Shown one piece after another: positions 23,648 through 32,643 of a stretch of DNA of 48,162 nucleotides. Source of the stretch: Frankia sp. R82 (GTDB taxonomy: Bacteria > Actinomycetota > Actinomycetes > Frankiales > Frankiaceae); contig NZ_JAMQQG010000028.1 in assembly GCF_023716925.1 (NCBI RefSeq), forward strand, positions 1 through 48,162. The letters are read 5' to 3'. The translations under genes were made by a program, and so were the position numbers. Numbering within the stretch: position 1 is the first letter of the stretch; the number at the start of each line of letters is the position of its first letter. The notes below the pieces were generated by a model. The model was not told the origin of the DNA and did not search any database. It saw only the letters and a program-made list of their open reading frames with translations.

Positions 23648-25072
23648 GGGCGGCGGCAGCGGCGGGAGGAAGGGTGTCGGCGGGCGCCAGGGGCGTGGCG
23701 GGAGCGTCGGTACCGGCTCGTCGGTCAGCGGTGAGCACAGGGGCATCCGTTCGCCGAGCGTGCGCAACAGGATGGTGCCGAGTACGGCGGCGCTGAACGA
23801 GCCGGCCAGGATGCCGATCTTCGCCTGGTCGCGCAGGTCGGCGTCGGTGAACGCGAGCTCGGTGATGAACAGCGAGATCGTGAAGCCGATTCCGGCCAGG
23901 GTGGCCGCGCCGACCAGATGGCCGTAGCGGACCTGCCCGGGCAGCTGGCCCATGCCGGTGCGCATCGCCGCCAGGCTCGCCACGGTGATCCCGAAGGCGT
24001 TGCCGAGCAGCAGCGCGAGGGCCACCCCCCAGGTCACCGAGGACGATGCCGCCGCCCGCAGGGTCGGGCCGTCCAGGTGCACCCCGGCGTTGGCCAGGCC
24101 GAACAGCGGAACCACGACGAACGCGCTGAACGGATGCAACATCCGTTGCAGCCGTTCGTTCGCCGACACGGTGGCCTTCGCCGCGACCACGGCGAGGCTC
24201 GCCCGGGCGGCGTTCGACTCCTCGGCCAGCGCCCGCACGTACACCGGGACCTGCGCCGCCTGGTCGGGTCGGGGCGGGACGGCGGGGATCAGCAGCCCGG
24301 TGATCACTCCGGCGAGGGTGGCGTGCACCCCGGAAGCGTGGATCGCGCCCCAGAGCACGACGGCGACCAGCGCGTACGGCAGCAGTCGCCACACGCCGAG
24401 CCAGCGCAGCACCAGCATGGCCAGCACCAGCCCACCGGCGAGGGCGAGCGCACCGAACCGCACGTGCTCGGTGTAGAAGATCCCGACGACGGTGATGGCG
24501 CCGATGTCGTCGACGATGGCGAGGGTGAGCAGGAACAGCCGCAGCCGGTCCGGGCAGGCGGGTCCGAACAGCGCCAGGATACCGATCACGAACGCCGTGT
24601 CGGTGGACATCGGGATGCCCCACCCGTGCGCGGCCGGCCCCGAGGAGTTGAACAGCAGGTAGATGACCGCGGGCAGGGTCAGCCCGCCGATCGCACCGAG
24701 GGCGGGGACGGCGGCGATGCGTCGGTCGCGCAGCTCACCGGCGGTGAACTCGCGGCTGATCTCCAGGCCGACGACGGTGAAGAACAGCGCCATCGCCCCG
24801 TCGTTGACCCAGTGGTGCAGGCTCAGGCTCAGGTCGGCGTCGCCCAGGCGCACCTGCGCGGTCGTCGTCCACAGTGATTCGTAGCCGTGTGACCAGGGGG
24901 AGTTCGCCCAGACCAGCGCGATGACGGCCGCGACCAGCAGCAGCACCGCCCCGCCGGCCTCGGTGGCGAGGAACTCCCGCATGGACGGCGCGACCTGCGG
25001 CAGCCGGATGCGCAGCGCCGGCCCGGGCCGAGGTGGCGCAGTCGGCGAGGTCGGCGAGGCGGGGGTGGTCAC
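23618..25072 (-). CDS. nhaA: Na+/H+ antiporter NhaA
   Basis: A 484-residue NhaA antiporter exporting sodium in exchange for protons at the cytoplasmic membrane. Recognisable parts are EAGGAVLLLVAAVIALVWANS near the N-terminus, the HHWVNDGAMALFFTVVGLEI segment, WGIPMSTDTAFVIGIL, and LAIVDDIGAI with the two adjacent Asp residues that bind the cation. HATLAGVITGLLIP, PLFGLANAGV and GIGFTISLFITELAF follow. The C-terminus ends in a Pro-rich tail. The GTG start at 25072 overlaps the pheA stop (GTGA), so the two are translationally coupled. The frame continues upstream inside pheA but without NhaA similarity. Confidence 0.95.
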   Translation of the reverse strand: MTTPASPTSPTAPPRPGPALRIRLPQVAPSMREFLATEAGGAVLLLVAAVIALVWANSPWSHGYESLWTTTAQVRLGDADLSLSLHHWVNDGAMALFFTVVGLEISREFTAGELRDRRIAAVPALGAIGGLTLPAVIYLLFNSSGPAAHGWGIPMSTDTAFVIGILALFGPACPDRLRLFLLTLAIVDDIGAITVVGIFYTEHVRFGALALAGGLVLAMLVLRWLGVWRLLPYALVAVVLWGAIHASGVHATLAGVITGLLIPAVPPRPDQAAQVPVYVRALAEESNAARASLAVVAAKATVSANERLQRMLHPFSAFVVVPLFGLANAGVHLDGPTLRAAASSSVTWGVALALLLGNAFGITVASLAAMRTGMGQLPGQVRYGHLVGAATLAGIGFTISLFITELAFTDADLRDQAKIGILAGSFSAAVLGTILLRTLGERMPLCSPLTDEPVPTLPPRPWRPPTPFLPPLPPPLSSTPPTAT

Positions 25073-25968
25073 CGCGGTGTGGTGGGGTGGTCCAGGGTTT
25101 CGCGGGCGGGTTCGAGCGCTGCGAACTGCTGCCGCTCCCGGTAGCGGCTCGCCCGGTACACCCCGAGGATGCGATGGTCGGCGTAGAACGACAGCTCCTC
25201 GAAGGCGCGGGCGACCGCGGGATCCTCCGGGCTGCCCTCGATGTCGGCGAGGAACTGGGTGGCGACGAAGTGCCCACCCACCATGTAGCTCTCCAGCTTC
25301 GTCATGTTGACACCGCCGGTGGCGAAGCCGCCGAGTGCCTTGTAGAGCGCGGACGGCCGGTTGTGCACGTTGAACACGAACGTGGTCACCAGTGGCCCGA
25401 TACCGGCCGCGGCGCGCAGGTTCTCGGTGGACAGGATGAGGAACCGGGTGGTGTTGTGCTCCTCGTCCTCCAGGTCCGCGCGTAGCACCTCGAGCCCGTA
25501 CGCCTCGGCGGCCAGCCGGGAGGCGATCGCGGCCCGGCTCGGGTCGCCCGCCTCGGCGATCTCCCGGGCCGCCCCGGCGGTGTCGGCCGCGGCGACGGCG
25601 ACCAGGCCCAGTGCCCGCAGCCCCACCCGGCACTGCGCGAGCGCCTGCGGATGGCTGTGCACCGTCTTGATGTCGTCCAGGGTGGCGCCGGCGAGGCCGA
25701 GCAGCTGGTGGCGGATCGGCAGGAAGTACTCGCCGATGATGTGCACGGCGGTGTGCAGCAGCAGCAGGTGGATGTCGGCCACCCGGCCGGCGGTGGAGTT
25801 CTCCACCGGAATCATCGCGAGCTCCACCGTGCCCTCCTCGAGGGCCGAGAAGCACTCGTCGAAGGTCGGGTAGGGAACCGCGTCGAAGTCGGGGTACACG
25901 TCCCGGCAGGCGATGTGCGAGTTCGCGCCCCGCTCGCCCTGGAACGCGATCCGCTGGCGTGCCGTCAT
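25069..25968 (-). CDS. pheA: prephenate dehydratase
   Basis: A 299-residue stand-alone prephenate dehydratase converting prephenate to phenylpyruvate for phenylalanine synthesis. The N-terminal IAFQGERGANSHIACRDVYP, then VELAMIPVENSTAGRVADIH, VHSHPQALAQCR, and NTTRFLIL with the catalytic Thr-Arg-Phe motif define the two catalytic lobes. A C-terminal ACT domain (FVFNVHNRPSALYKALGGF, VNMTKLESYMVGG) should bind phenylalanine for feedback control. The ATG at 25968 is standard. The gene lies directly upstream of nhaA with a 4-base overlap and 18 bases downstream of the acyl-CoA synthetase-like gene, so all three may be one operon. Confidence 0.95.
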   Translation of the reverse strand: MTARQRIAFQGERGANSHIACRDVYPDFDAVPYPTFDECFSALEEGTVELAMIPVENSTAGRVADIHLLLLHTAVHIIGEYFLPIRHQLLGLAGATLDDIKTVHSHPQALAQCRVGLRALGLVAVAAADTAGAAREIAEAGDPSRAAIASRLAAEAYGLEVLRADLEDEEHNTTRFLILSTENLRAAAGIGPLVTTFVFNVHNRPSALYKALGGFATGGVNMTKLESYMVGGHFVATQFLADIEGSPEDPAVARAFEELSFYADHRILGVYRASRYRERQQFAALEPARETLDHPTTPR

Positions 25969-25986
25969 GCAGACGAACGTACCGGG

Positions 25987-28143
25987 CTAACGCGCCGCCT
26001 CGACGCCGGTGGTGCTCTCGGTATCACCACCAGCACCGCCAGTGGTGGTACCAGCAACAGCGGCGGCGGCGGCCGGTGGCGGCGCCAGCCGGATGCCGGC
26101 ATGTAGCACCACCACGCCACGGCGACCGACGAGTACCGGGTCGAGCAGGATCTCGGTGATCTGCGGCACCTCCTCGGCCAGGCGGGTAACGCGGTGCAGC
26201 AGGTCGGCGAGGGCGTCGGTGTCGGCGGCGGGTGCGCCGGAACCACCGAGCAGCAGCACGCTGCCGCGGACGGTGGCGATGAGGTCGGCGGCGTCGGTGT
26301 CGGTCAGCGGCAGGGTGCGGGCCACCGGGTCGGCGAGCAGGTCGGCGACCGCACCGCCCAGGCGCAGGGACACCAGTGGGCCGACCCGGGGGTCCTGGTG
26401 CATCCGCACGACGGTGGAGACCCCACTCGGCGCCATCGGCTGGACGAGCATGTCGCCGGGCCCGACGGCGGCGCGCACCGCCTCCCAGGCGGTGGCGAGC
26501 TCGGCGGCGTCGCCCACCCCGAGCTGGACGGCGCCGACATCCAACCGGCTACGGAACCGTTCATCGGCGATCTTGATGGCGACCGGCCAGCCGCCGCGAC
26601 GCGCCGCGGCGAGCGCGGCGTCGGCGTCGGCCACCCGGGTGCTCGGCCAGACCTGCAGGCCGACGTCGGCAAGCAGCGCGTGCACCACCGGTTCCGGCAG
26701 CCAGGTGCCGGCGGGCACGACCTGGTCGGCCGCGACGCGCACAGCCAGTGCACGGGCGTGGTCGGCGGCGACACCGTCGAGCGCCGGCACCCGGCCCTGT
26801 TCCCGGGCCCGCCAGGCGGCATGGTCGGCGGCCCGGGACAGCGCCAGCGCCGCGGACTCCGGCGACGAGTAGGACGGTACCGAGCCGCGTCCGGGGGAAC
26901 CGGCCGCGTCAGGGACGGCCAACGGCGCCGGCACTCCGTCATGTCCCAGGTAGGAGGCGAGCACCGGCAGGGCGTATGCACGGGAGACCGCCAGTACGGC
27001 GGCGCCGAGCCGGTCGACCTCGGCGTGCGGGGTGACCAGGGCGAGCAGCGCGTCGACCGCACCGCTGCCGGCCATCAGACGCAGCGCCGCCTCGAACCGG
27101 TCGGGGTCGGCGAGCGGGCCGAGATCGACGGGGTTGCCGGTGTCGCCGGTGTCGCCGTGGCCGATGATCTCGGCGAGCACCTCGCGGGTCGGCGCGGACA
27201 GGGTCGGCACCTGGAGCCCGTAGCTGTGACAGGCGTCGATGGCCAGCGCCGCCAGGGCACTGGACGTCCCCACCACGCCGACCCGACGCCCGGCCGGCAG
27301 CGGCTGATGGGCCAGCAGCGCCGCGGTGTCGAACAGCTGGTTGAGGGTGTCGACGCGGATCACCCCGGTGCCGGCGAACAACGCGTCGGCGGCGCCGCTG
27401 GAGAAGTCCTGGCCGCTTTTGAGCACCACCACCGGCTTGGTCCGCCCGAGCCGGCGGGTGATCCGGGCGAATCGTCGCGGATTACCGAAGCTCTGCAGGT
27501 GCAGCAGGACGACCTCGGTGCGCGGGTCGGTCTGCCAGTACTCGAGCAGGTCGTTCGTCGACACGTCGGAGCGGTCGCCGGCGGAGACGAACGTGGATAT
27601 TCCGACCGCACGCCGCGCCGCGTCGGTGAGGAAGGTCCCCGCCAGCGCCCCGGACTGGGTGAGCGCGCCGACCCGCCCGGGCAGCGGGGTACCCACGGCG
27701 AAGGTCGCGTGCAGACGGGAGGTGGGCGCGGTGTTGATGACACCCATCGCGTTCGGGCCGAGCAGGCGGATGCCGGCCTCCCGGGCGATCTGGATCACCT
27801 CGGCGAGGCGGGCCTGCCCGGCCGGGCCCCCGTCGGCGAAACCGGAGGACAGGACGATCGCCGTGGGCACACCCTGGGCCACGCAGGTGCGCAGCACCGC
27901 CGCGACGCCCGGCGCCGGCACGGCGATGACCGCGAGATCCACCCGATCGGGTACGTCGGCGAGATCCTGGTAGGCGTACACGGACGCGACGTGGCGCGCC
28001 GCGGCGTTGACCGGGTGGACCGTGCCGGTGAAGCCGCTCGCCAGCAACCGGCGGAACACTTCGTGGCCGACCGTGCCCGGTTCGCGGCTCGCCCCGACGA
28101 CGGCGACGACTCGTGGATGCAGCAGGCGATCGATACCGCGCAC
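25987..28143 (-). CDS. ADP-forming acyl-CoA synthetase-like protein, probably catalytically degenerate
   Basis: A 718-residue protein with the domain order of ADP-forming acetyl-CoA synthetases: CoA-binding Rossmann domain (residues 5-130, VVAVVGASREPGTVG), two succinyl-CoA-ligase-like domains, and a C-terminal ATP-grasp domain (about 480-710). In active enzymes a phospho-His lies in a SHTGALAGS-type segment after KSGR. Here VVVLKSGQDFSSG runs straight into AADALFAGTGVIRV, so about 15 residues including that His are missing. The ATP-grasp motif usually written HKSDVGGV reads RSRLDVGAV. Similar degenerate domains act as regulatory parts of Pat-type protein acetyltransferases, but no GNAT domain is present here. 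The GTG start at 28143 has AGGAGG 8 bases upstream. pheA follows closely. Confidence 0.8.
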   Translation of the reverse strand: MRGIDRLLHPRVVAVVGASREPGTVGHEVFRRLLASGFTGTVHPVNAAARHVASVYAYQDLADVPDRVDLAVIAVPAPGVAAVLRTCVAQGVPTAIVLSSGFADGGPAGQARLAEVIQIAREAGIRLLGPNAMGVINTAPTSRLHATFAVGTPLPGRVGALTQSGALAGTFLTDAARRAVGISTFVSAGDRSDVSTNDLLEYWQTDPRTEVVLLHLQSFGNPRRFARITRRLGRTKPVVVLKSGQDFSSGAADALFAGTGVIRVDTLNQLFDTAALLAHQPLPAGRRVGVVGTSSALAALAIDACHSYGLQVPTLSAPTREVLAEIIGHGDTGDTGNPVDLGPLADPDRFEAALRLMAGSGAVDALLALVTPHAEVDRLGAAVLAVSRAYALPVLASYLGHDGVPAPLAVPDAAGSPGRGSVPSYSSPESAALALSRAADHAAWRAREQGRVPALDGVAADHARALAVRVAADQVVPAGTWLPEPVVHALLADVGLQVWPSTRVADADAALAAARRGGWPVAIKIADERFRSRLDVGAVQLGVGDAAELATAWEAVRAAVGPGDMLVQPMAPSGVSTVVRMHQDPRVGPLVSLRLGGAVADLLADPVARTLPLTDTDAADLIATVRGSVLLLGGSGAPAADTDALADLLHRVTRLAEEVPQITEILLDPVLVGRRGVVVLHAGIRLAPPPAAAAAVAGTTTGGAGGDTESTTGVEAAR

Positions 28144-28526
28144 GCCGTGCCTCCTGTAGCGACCTTTGCGCCCATCGTAATACCGCTCGGTCTCTGCGCG
28201 TTACATACCTTTTCGGGTGTATCTGGTGGTAATTGGAACGGCCTGGGCGGTGGTTCGAGAGTGGATTGTGGCGAGAGCCACAGACATTTCCTGCCGTTGC
28301 TTCCGGGGTCCGTCTGGCTAGGAACACCCGATGGAAGTGGCCCGATCGGAGGATGTCGGCGCTGGACGGCTGATCTACTCGGACTGGCCCAAAGGTGCCA
28401 GTCATCCGGGCTGCGTGGTCACGGCACCGTCCGGACGGACCCTGGGTACGTCCCTCGGGGCGCCGATGACAGTCTCTAGCCGGGTCGCGCCCGGCGACCC
28501 GCACGGGGCGGGACGGGGACGGTGCG
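28144..28526. other. divergent intergenic region
   Basis: No gene is supported. Bases about 28165-28245 are AT-richer than the surroundings and should contain the leftward promoter of the acyl-CoA synthetase-like gene (TATTAC on the minus strand is a candidate -10). The rightward start of the nuclease-helicase is at 28527. Confidence 0.4.
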
Positions 28527-31500
28527 GTGTACAGGCTGGACGGCCGGTGGGTCATCTCCGCGGGCGACCTTGTCGACGTCGTCGAATGTGGGCACCGTAC
28601 GGCGCTCACCCAGGCAGTGGCGGATGGCCGGGTGAACGTCGGGGTAGACCAGGCGGCCCCGGGGGGTGGCGGGGTGGTTCCGCTGAGCCCGCCCGACCGC
28701 ACCGCTGTGCGCCACGGTGAGGCACACGAACGGCGCTGGCTCGCCCATCTGCGCCGGACGTTCGGCGCCGACGGGGTGGTGGAGATCCCCCGTCCGGAGC
28801 CGACGGTGGATGGCCTGGCCGGCGCGCGGGCCCATACCCGGGAGGCACTCGCCCGGGGCGTTCCGGTCGTCTACCAGGGGGTGCTGTTCGACGGTGGCTT
28901 CCAGGGCCGGCCCGACTTCCTGATCGCCGCCCACCTGGACCCGTCCACCGGCGCGGCCCGCGGGCCGGCCGTGCCCGGGCACTACGAGCCGGTCGACGCC
29001 AAGCTGGCCCGCGCGGCCAGGCCCGCCGCGGTGCTGCAGCTGGCCGCGTACGCACTCGCGCTGCCCTCGGTCGCCGTGCCCGTCCCGCGTCTGATGCACC
29101 TCGTTCACCCCGCTGTTCACCCCGCTGTCCAGCCCGGTTCGGGGGCGTCGGTGGGGCTGGTGCGATCGTTTCGGGTGGACGACTTCGCGCCGCTGGTGAC
29201 CCATGCGCGGGCCCGGCTCGCCGCCCACCTGGCCCGGCCGGCGAAGCTGCCCGAACCGACCTGGGCGCAGGCCCGTCCGCAGTGCGCGAGCTGTGCCTTC
29301 ACCGAGCACTGCGCCACGGGTCGGGTGCAGGCCCGGGACCTGTCGCTGGTCGCGGGCCTGCGCGGGCAGCAGCAGCGGGCACTGCGCGGCGCGGGCATCA
29401 CCACCGTCGAACAGCTCGCCGTCGCCCCGGACGAGCAGCGCCCGGTCGAGATCTCCACCACCGCCTTCGCGGGGCTGCGCCTGCAGGCGGAGCTGCAGGC
29501 CGCCCAGGACGCGTCGCGCAGCACGGAGGATCCGGTCGGAACGGTGAGCGTGCGGATGGTCGACGCGGCCGGTCTGGCGATGCTGCCGCAGCCCGATCCG
29601 GGCGACATCTACTTCGACATGGAAGGTGATCCGTACGCGTTGGAGGCATCCGGCCTGGAGTACCTCTTCGGAGCCGTCACCCTCACCCGCCCCCCGGACG
29701 GGACGGACCTGCCGGGGGAGGAGTTCCGGACGTTCTGGGCGCACGACCGGGCCGGGGAGCGGCGGGCCCTCGAGGAGTTCGTCGACTGGACGACGGCGCG
29801 GCTGCGTGATCACCCGCGGGCCCACGTCTACCACTACGCGCCCTACGAACCGAACGCGCTGCGCCGCCTGGCCGCCCGGCACGGTACCCGGGAACGCCAG
29901 GTGGACGACCTGCTGCGGGCCCACCGTCTGGTCGACCTGCACACGGTGGTCCGGCGCAGTCTGCGGGTGTCGCAGCCGTCCTACTCGATCAAGTACCTGG
30001 AACCGCTGTTCTATCCGGGGGCGCGCACCGCGGCGGTCACCACCGCCGCCGACAGCATCGTCGCCTACGAGACCGTGCTGGAACACCGGGCCGCGGGCGA
30101 GACGGCGCAGGCCGAGCGGCTGCTCGCCGAGATCGCCGACTACAACCGGGTCGACTGCGTGTCCACCCACCGGCTGCACCGCTGGTTGCTGGCGCAGCGC
30201 CGGGCGGCGGGCGTGCCCGCCCACCTGGACGACCCGACCGACCAGCTCGCCACCGGCCCCGAGGCCGTCGATCCCGCCGACGCGCAACTGCCGGGGCAGG
30301 CCACCCTCGACGGGGACGGCGAGCCCGACGCCGTGGTGCACGCCCTGCTCGCGGGCCTGCCTGCGGACCAGGCAACCTGGTCGCCCGACGAACGGGCCCG
30401 GGCGCTGCTCGCCGCCGCGGTCGGCTACCACCGGCGGGAGAACAAGCCGGCCTGGTGGACGTACTTCGCCGCGTTGCAGGCCGACCGGGAGACCCTGGAA
30501 TCCGCCGACGACTGCGCCGTGCCGGTCCGCTGGCAGGTGAGCGCGGACTGGGACGAGCCGTCCGGGCGGCGTCGCAATGCTCGCCGCCAGCTGCGGGCCC
30601 GCGTCGACCCGCGCCGTCCGCACCCGTTCGAGCGGGGCGAGACGGTGCGCCTGCTCTACCCGGGCCCACCCGGCGCGGTGGGCGTGACCAGCGATGCCAC
30701 CGTCGAACAGGCCGCCCCGGACGAACTGCTCCTGCTCGAGAACGCCCCGCCCGATCGGGCCACCCGGGCGCTGCCCATGGCGGTGCTGCCCGGTGAACCG
30801 GTGTCGCCGAAACCGAAGCCCGCGGCCGTGCACCTGCTGGCCGAACGGGTCGCTGCCGCCCTGCCCGCCCTGCCCGCCGAGGCCGGCCTGGACCTGCTGC
30901 GCCGGGTGCCGCCGCGTCGCCGGGACCGGATCGGTCCGCTGCCGGACGCCGCCGACCACGGCGACGACCAGGTGGCCGCGGTCATCGCCGCGGTCAGCGA
31001 GCTCGAGGCGTCCTACCTGGCCGTGCAGGGGCCGCCCGGGGCCGGCAAGACCTACCTGGCCGGCCGCCTGATCCGCCATCTGGTCGGGCAGGGCGCGTCG
31101 GTGGGAATCTGCTCGACCAGCCACAAGGCCATCGAGAACGCCATGCACGCGGCCCTCGACGACACGGACGCCGTGATCGGCCCGGATGGTCCGCCCGGGC
31201 GGGGCGGGCGCCGCCTGGCCGCGGCCAAGAAGGCGAAACGCTCCAGGTCGCGGGCGGACGGGCCGTCCGCCGCAGCGGACGCACCGCCGTGGGACACCCC
31301 GCGCGACCTCAAGGCCCTGGTGGCCTGGCGCCGTGAGCATCCGGAGGGCCACCTGGTCGGCGACACGGCCTGGGCGTTCGCCAACCCGCAGCTGGCAGCC
31401 GACCCGTTCGACGTGCTGATCATCGACGAGGCCGGCCAGTTCGCCCTGGCCGACACCCTCGCCGTCGCCGGTGCGGCCCGCAACCTGGTGCTGCTCGGCG

Positions 31501-32330
31501 ACCCGCAACAGCTCCCGCAGGTGGTCGCGGGCATCCATCCCGACGGCGCCGACGCCTCGGCGCTGTCCCACCTGCTTGGCCGCGACGACGACGGACTCGG
31601 TGAGAACGAGGTCCTTCCTGCGGCGTTCGGCTACTTCCTCGACCGCACCCGCCGGCTGCATCCCGCGGTGTGCGCGCCGGTGTCGGCGTTGGCCTACGGC
31701 GGACGCCTGCACGCCCATCCGGTGGCCGCCGCCCGGGCGGTGCACGGGGTCGTCCCGGGCCTGCACCTGGTCGATGTGGCCCACGAGGGAGCCACCACCC
31801 GCTGCGACGCCGAGGTCGACGCGGTCTGCGCGCTGGTGGCCGGCCTGGTCGGGCGCACCTTCGTCGACGGCCTCCGGCAGCGGCCGCTGACGCCCGCGGA
31901 TGTGTTGGTCGTCGCCCCGTACAACCGGCAGGTGCGGGCGATCGGGCAGGCCCTGCGGACGGCCGGGATCGCCGGCGTGCGGGTCGGCACGGTCGACCGG
32001 TTCCAGGGCCAGGAGGCGCCGGTGGTGATCACCTCCCTGACCACGTCCAGCGCTGCCGAAGCACCCCGTGGGCTGGACTTTCTGCTCTCGCGCAACCGGC
32101 TCAACGTGGCGCTGTCGCGGGCCCAGGTGATGGCGGTGCTGGTGATGTCGCCGGCCCTGCTCGACAGTGCGCCGCGCAGCATCGCCGAGCTTCGTCTGCT
32201 CGCGGGTCTGGCCCGGCTGCGCGCGATGTCGATCACCGGCGCGCCGCCGCCGCCGTCGGCCGAGTCGGGCCCCGAACTCCGGCCCGCCGCGGGCACCGAC
32301 CCGATCCCCGCCACCCCTGTCCGCACCTGA
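28527..32330 (+). CDS. TM0106-type Fe-S RecB-like nuclease fused to DEDD exonuclease-like and SF1 helicase domains
   Basis: A 1267-residue multi-domain DNA-processing protein. The N-terminal PD-(D/E)XK nuclease (1-265) shows GRPDFLIA near residue 127, YEPVDAKLAR near 155 and QLAAYA near 170. Cys21 plus CASCAFTEHC near 253 give the C...C-x2-C-x5-C pattern of Fe-S nucleases such as Cas4 and AddB. An RNase H-fold exonuclease-like region follows, with IYFDMEGDPY (about 363), VYHYAPYEPNALRRL and YNRVDCVST (about 538). The C-terminal SF1 helicase has Walker A QGPPGAGKT (about 834), DEAGQ (about 965), GDPQQLPQV, and VGTVDRFQGQEAPVV with LSRNRLNVALSRA. GTG 28527 is the start. The architecture resembles Dna2. 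A repair role is likely and a phage-defence role is possible. Confidence 0.9.
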   Translation: MYRLDGRWVISAGDLVDVVECGHRTALTQAVADGRVNVGVDQAAPGGGGVVPLSPPDRTAVRHGEAHERRWLAHLRRTFGADGVVEIPRPEPTVDGLAGARAHTREALARGVPVVYQGVLFDGGFQGRPDFLIAAHLDPSTGAARGPAVPGHYEPVDAKLARAARPAAVLQLAAYALALPSVAVPVPRLMHLVHPAVHPAVQPGSGASVGLVRSFRVDDFAPLVTHARARLAAHLARPAKLPEPTWAQARPQCASCAFTEHCATGRVQARDLSLVAGLRGQQQRALRGAGITTVEQLAVAPDEQRPVEISTTAFAGLRLQAELQAAQDASRSTEDPVGTVSVRMVDAAGLAMLPQPDPGDIYFDMEGDPYALEASGLEYLFGAVTLTRPPDGTDLPGEEFRTFWAHDRAGERRALEEFVDWTTARLRDHPRAHVYHYAPYEPNALRRLAARHGTRERQVDDLLRAHRLVDLHTVVRRSLRVSQPSYSIKYLEPLFYPGARTAAVTTAADSIVAYETVLEHRAAGETAQAERLLAEIADYNRVDCVSTHRLHRWLLAQRRAAGVPAHLDDPTDQLATGPEAVDPADAQLPGQATLDGDGEPDAVVHALLAGLPADQATWSPDERARALLAAAVGYHRRENKPAWWTYFAALQADRETLESADDCAVPVRWQVSADWDEPSGRRRNARRQLRARVDPRRPHPFERGETVRLLYPGPPGAVGVTSDATVEQAAPDELLLLENAPPDRATRALPMAVLPGEPVSPKPKPAAVHLLAERVAAALPALPAEAGLDLLRRVPPRRRDRIGPLPDAADHGDDQVAAVIAAVSELEASYLAVQGPPGAGKTYLAGRLIRHLVGQGASVGICSTSHKAIENAMHAALDDTDAVIGPDGPPGRGGRRLAAAKKAKRSRSRADGPSAAADAPPWDTPRDLKALVAWRREHPEGHLVGDTAWAFANPQLAADPFDVLIIDEAGQFALADTLAVAGAARNLVLLGDPQQLPQVVAGIHPDGADASALSHLLGRDDDGLGENEVLPAAFGYFLDRTRRLHPAVCAPVSALAYGGRLHAHPVAAARAVHGVVPGLHLVDVAHEGATTRCDAEVDAVCALVAGLVGRTFVDGLRQRPLTPADVLVVAPYNRQVRAIGQALRTAGIAGVRVGTVDRFQGQEAPVVITSLTTSSAAEAPRGLDFLLSRNRLNVALSRAQVMAVLVMSPALLDSAPRSIAELRLLAGLARLRAMSITGAPPPPSAESGPELRPAAGTDPIPATPVRT

Positions 32331-32643
32331 CCCCGAACCCCTGTCCGCGGCTGGCCCCGAACCTGTCCTCGACCCCGGCTCCGGACCCCTGCCCGAACCC
32401 GGGTCCGGGTCGTTGTGCAAGCCTGGGTCCGCACCGGAAGCCGAGGCCCGGCCGCGGCCCTCGGGTCGGTCCGCAGCCCTCGGACGATGATCTGACCGCC
32501 CGATCGCGGGGGCCGTTACGCGCCCGTCGTCCAGCTCCCTCGGGCGAGTTTTGCCGGCATGCCGTATGTGCACTTATCTGTGCTTAACGTAAAACGGGTG
32601 CTACGATTCCCTCGATCTAACCAAGTCGGGGAAGGGGACGCTC
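32331..32643. other. intergenic, Pro/Gly-type low-complexity DNA then AT-rich promoter zone
   Basis: The first 140 bases repeat variants of ccccgaacccctgtccg. From about 32560 the base composition turns AT-rich (acttatctgtgcttaacgta) with TACGAT as a candidate -10 for the following LuxR-type gene. No gene is seen. Confidence 0.4.

Noticed and set aside
22566-24623. Long minus-strand extension upstream of pxpA
   Set aside because: The frame is open by chance through the DsbA-like and nhaA genes; PxpA similarity starts only at the ATG at 22565.
28476-32573. A 1365-codon open frame on the minus strand opposite the nuclease-helicase
   Set aside because: It is the complement of a high-GC3 real gene; its translation is Gly/Arg/Gln-rich with no domain, while the plus strand has complete nuclease and helicase motifs.
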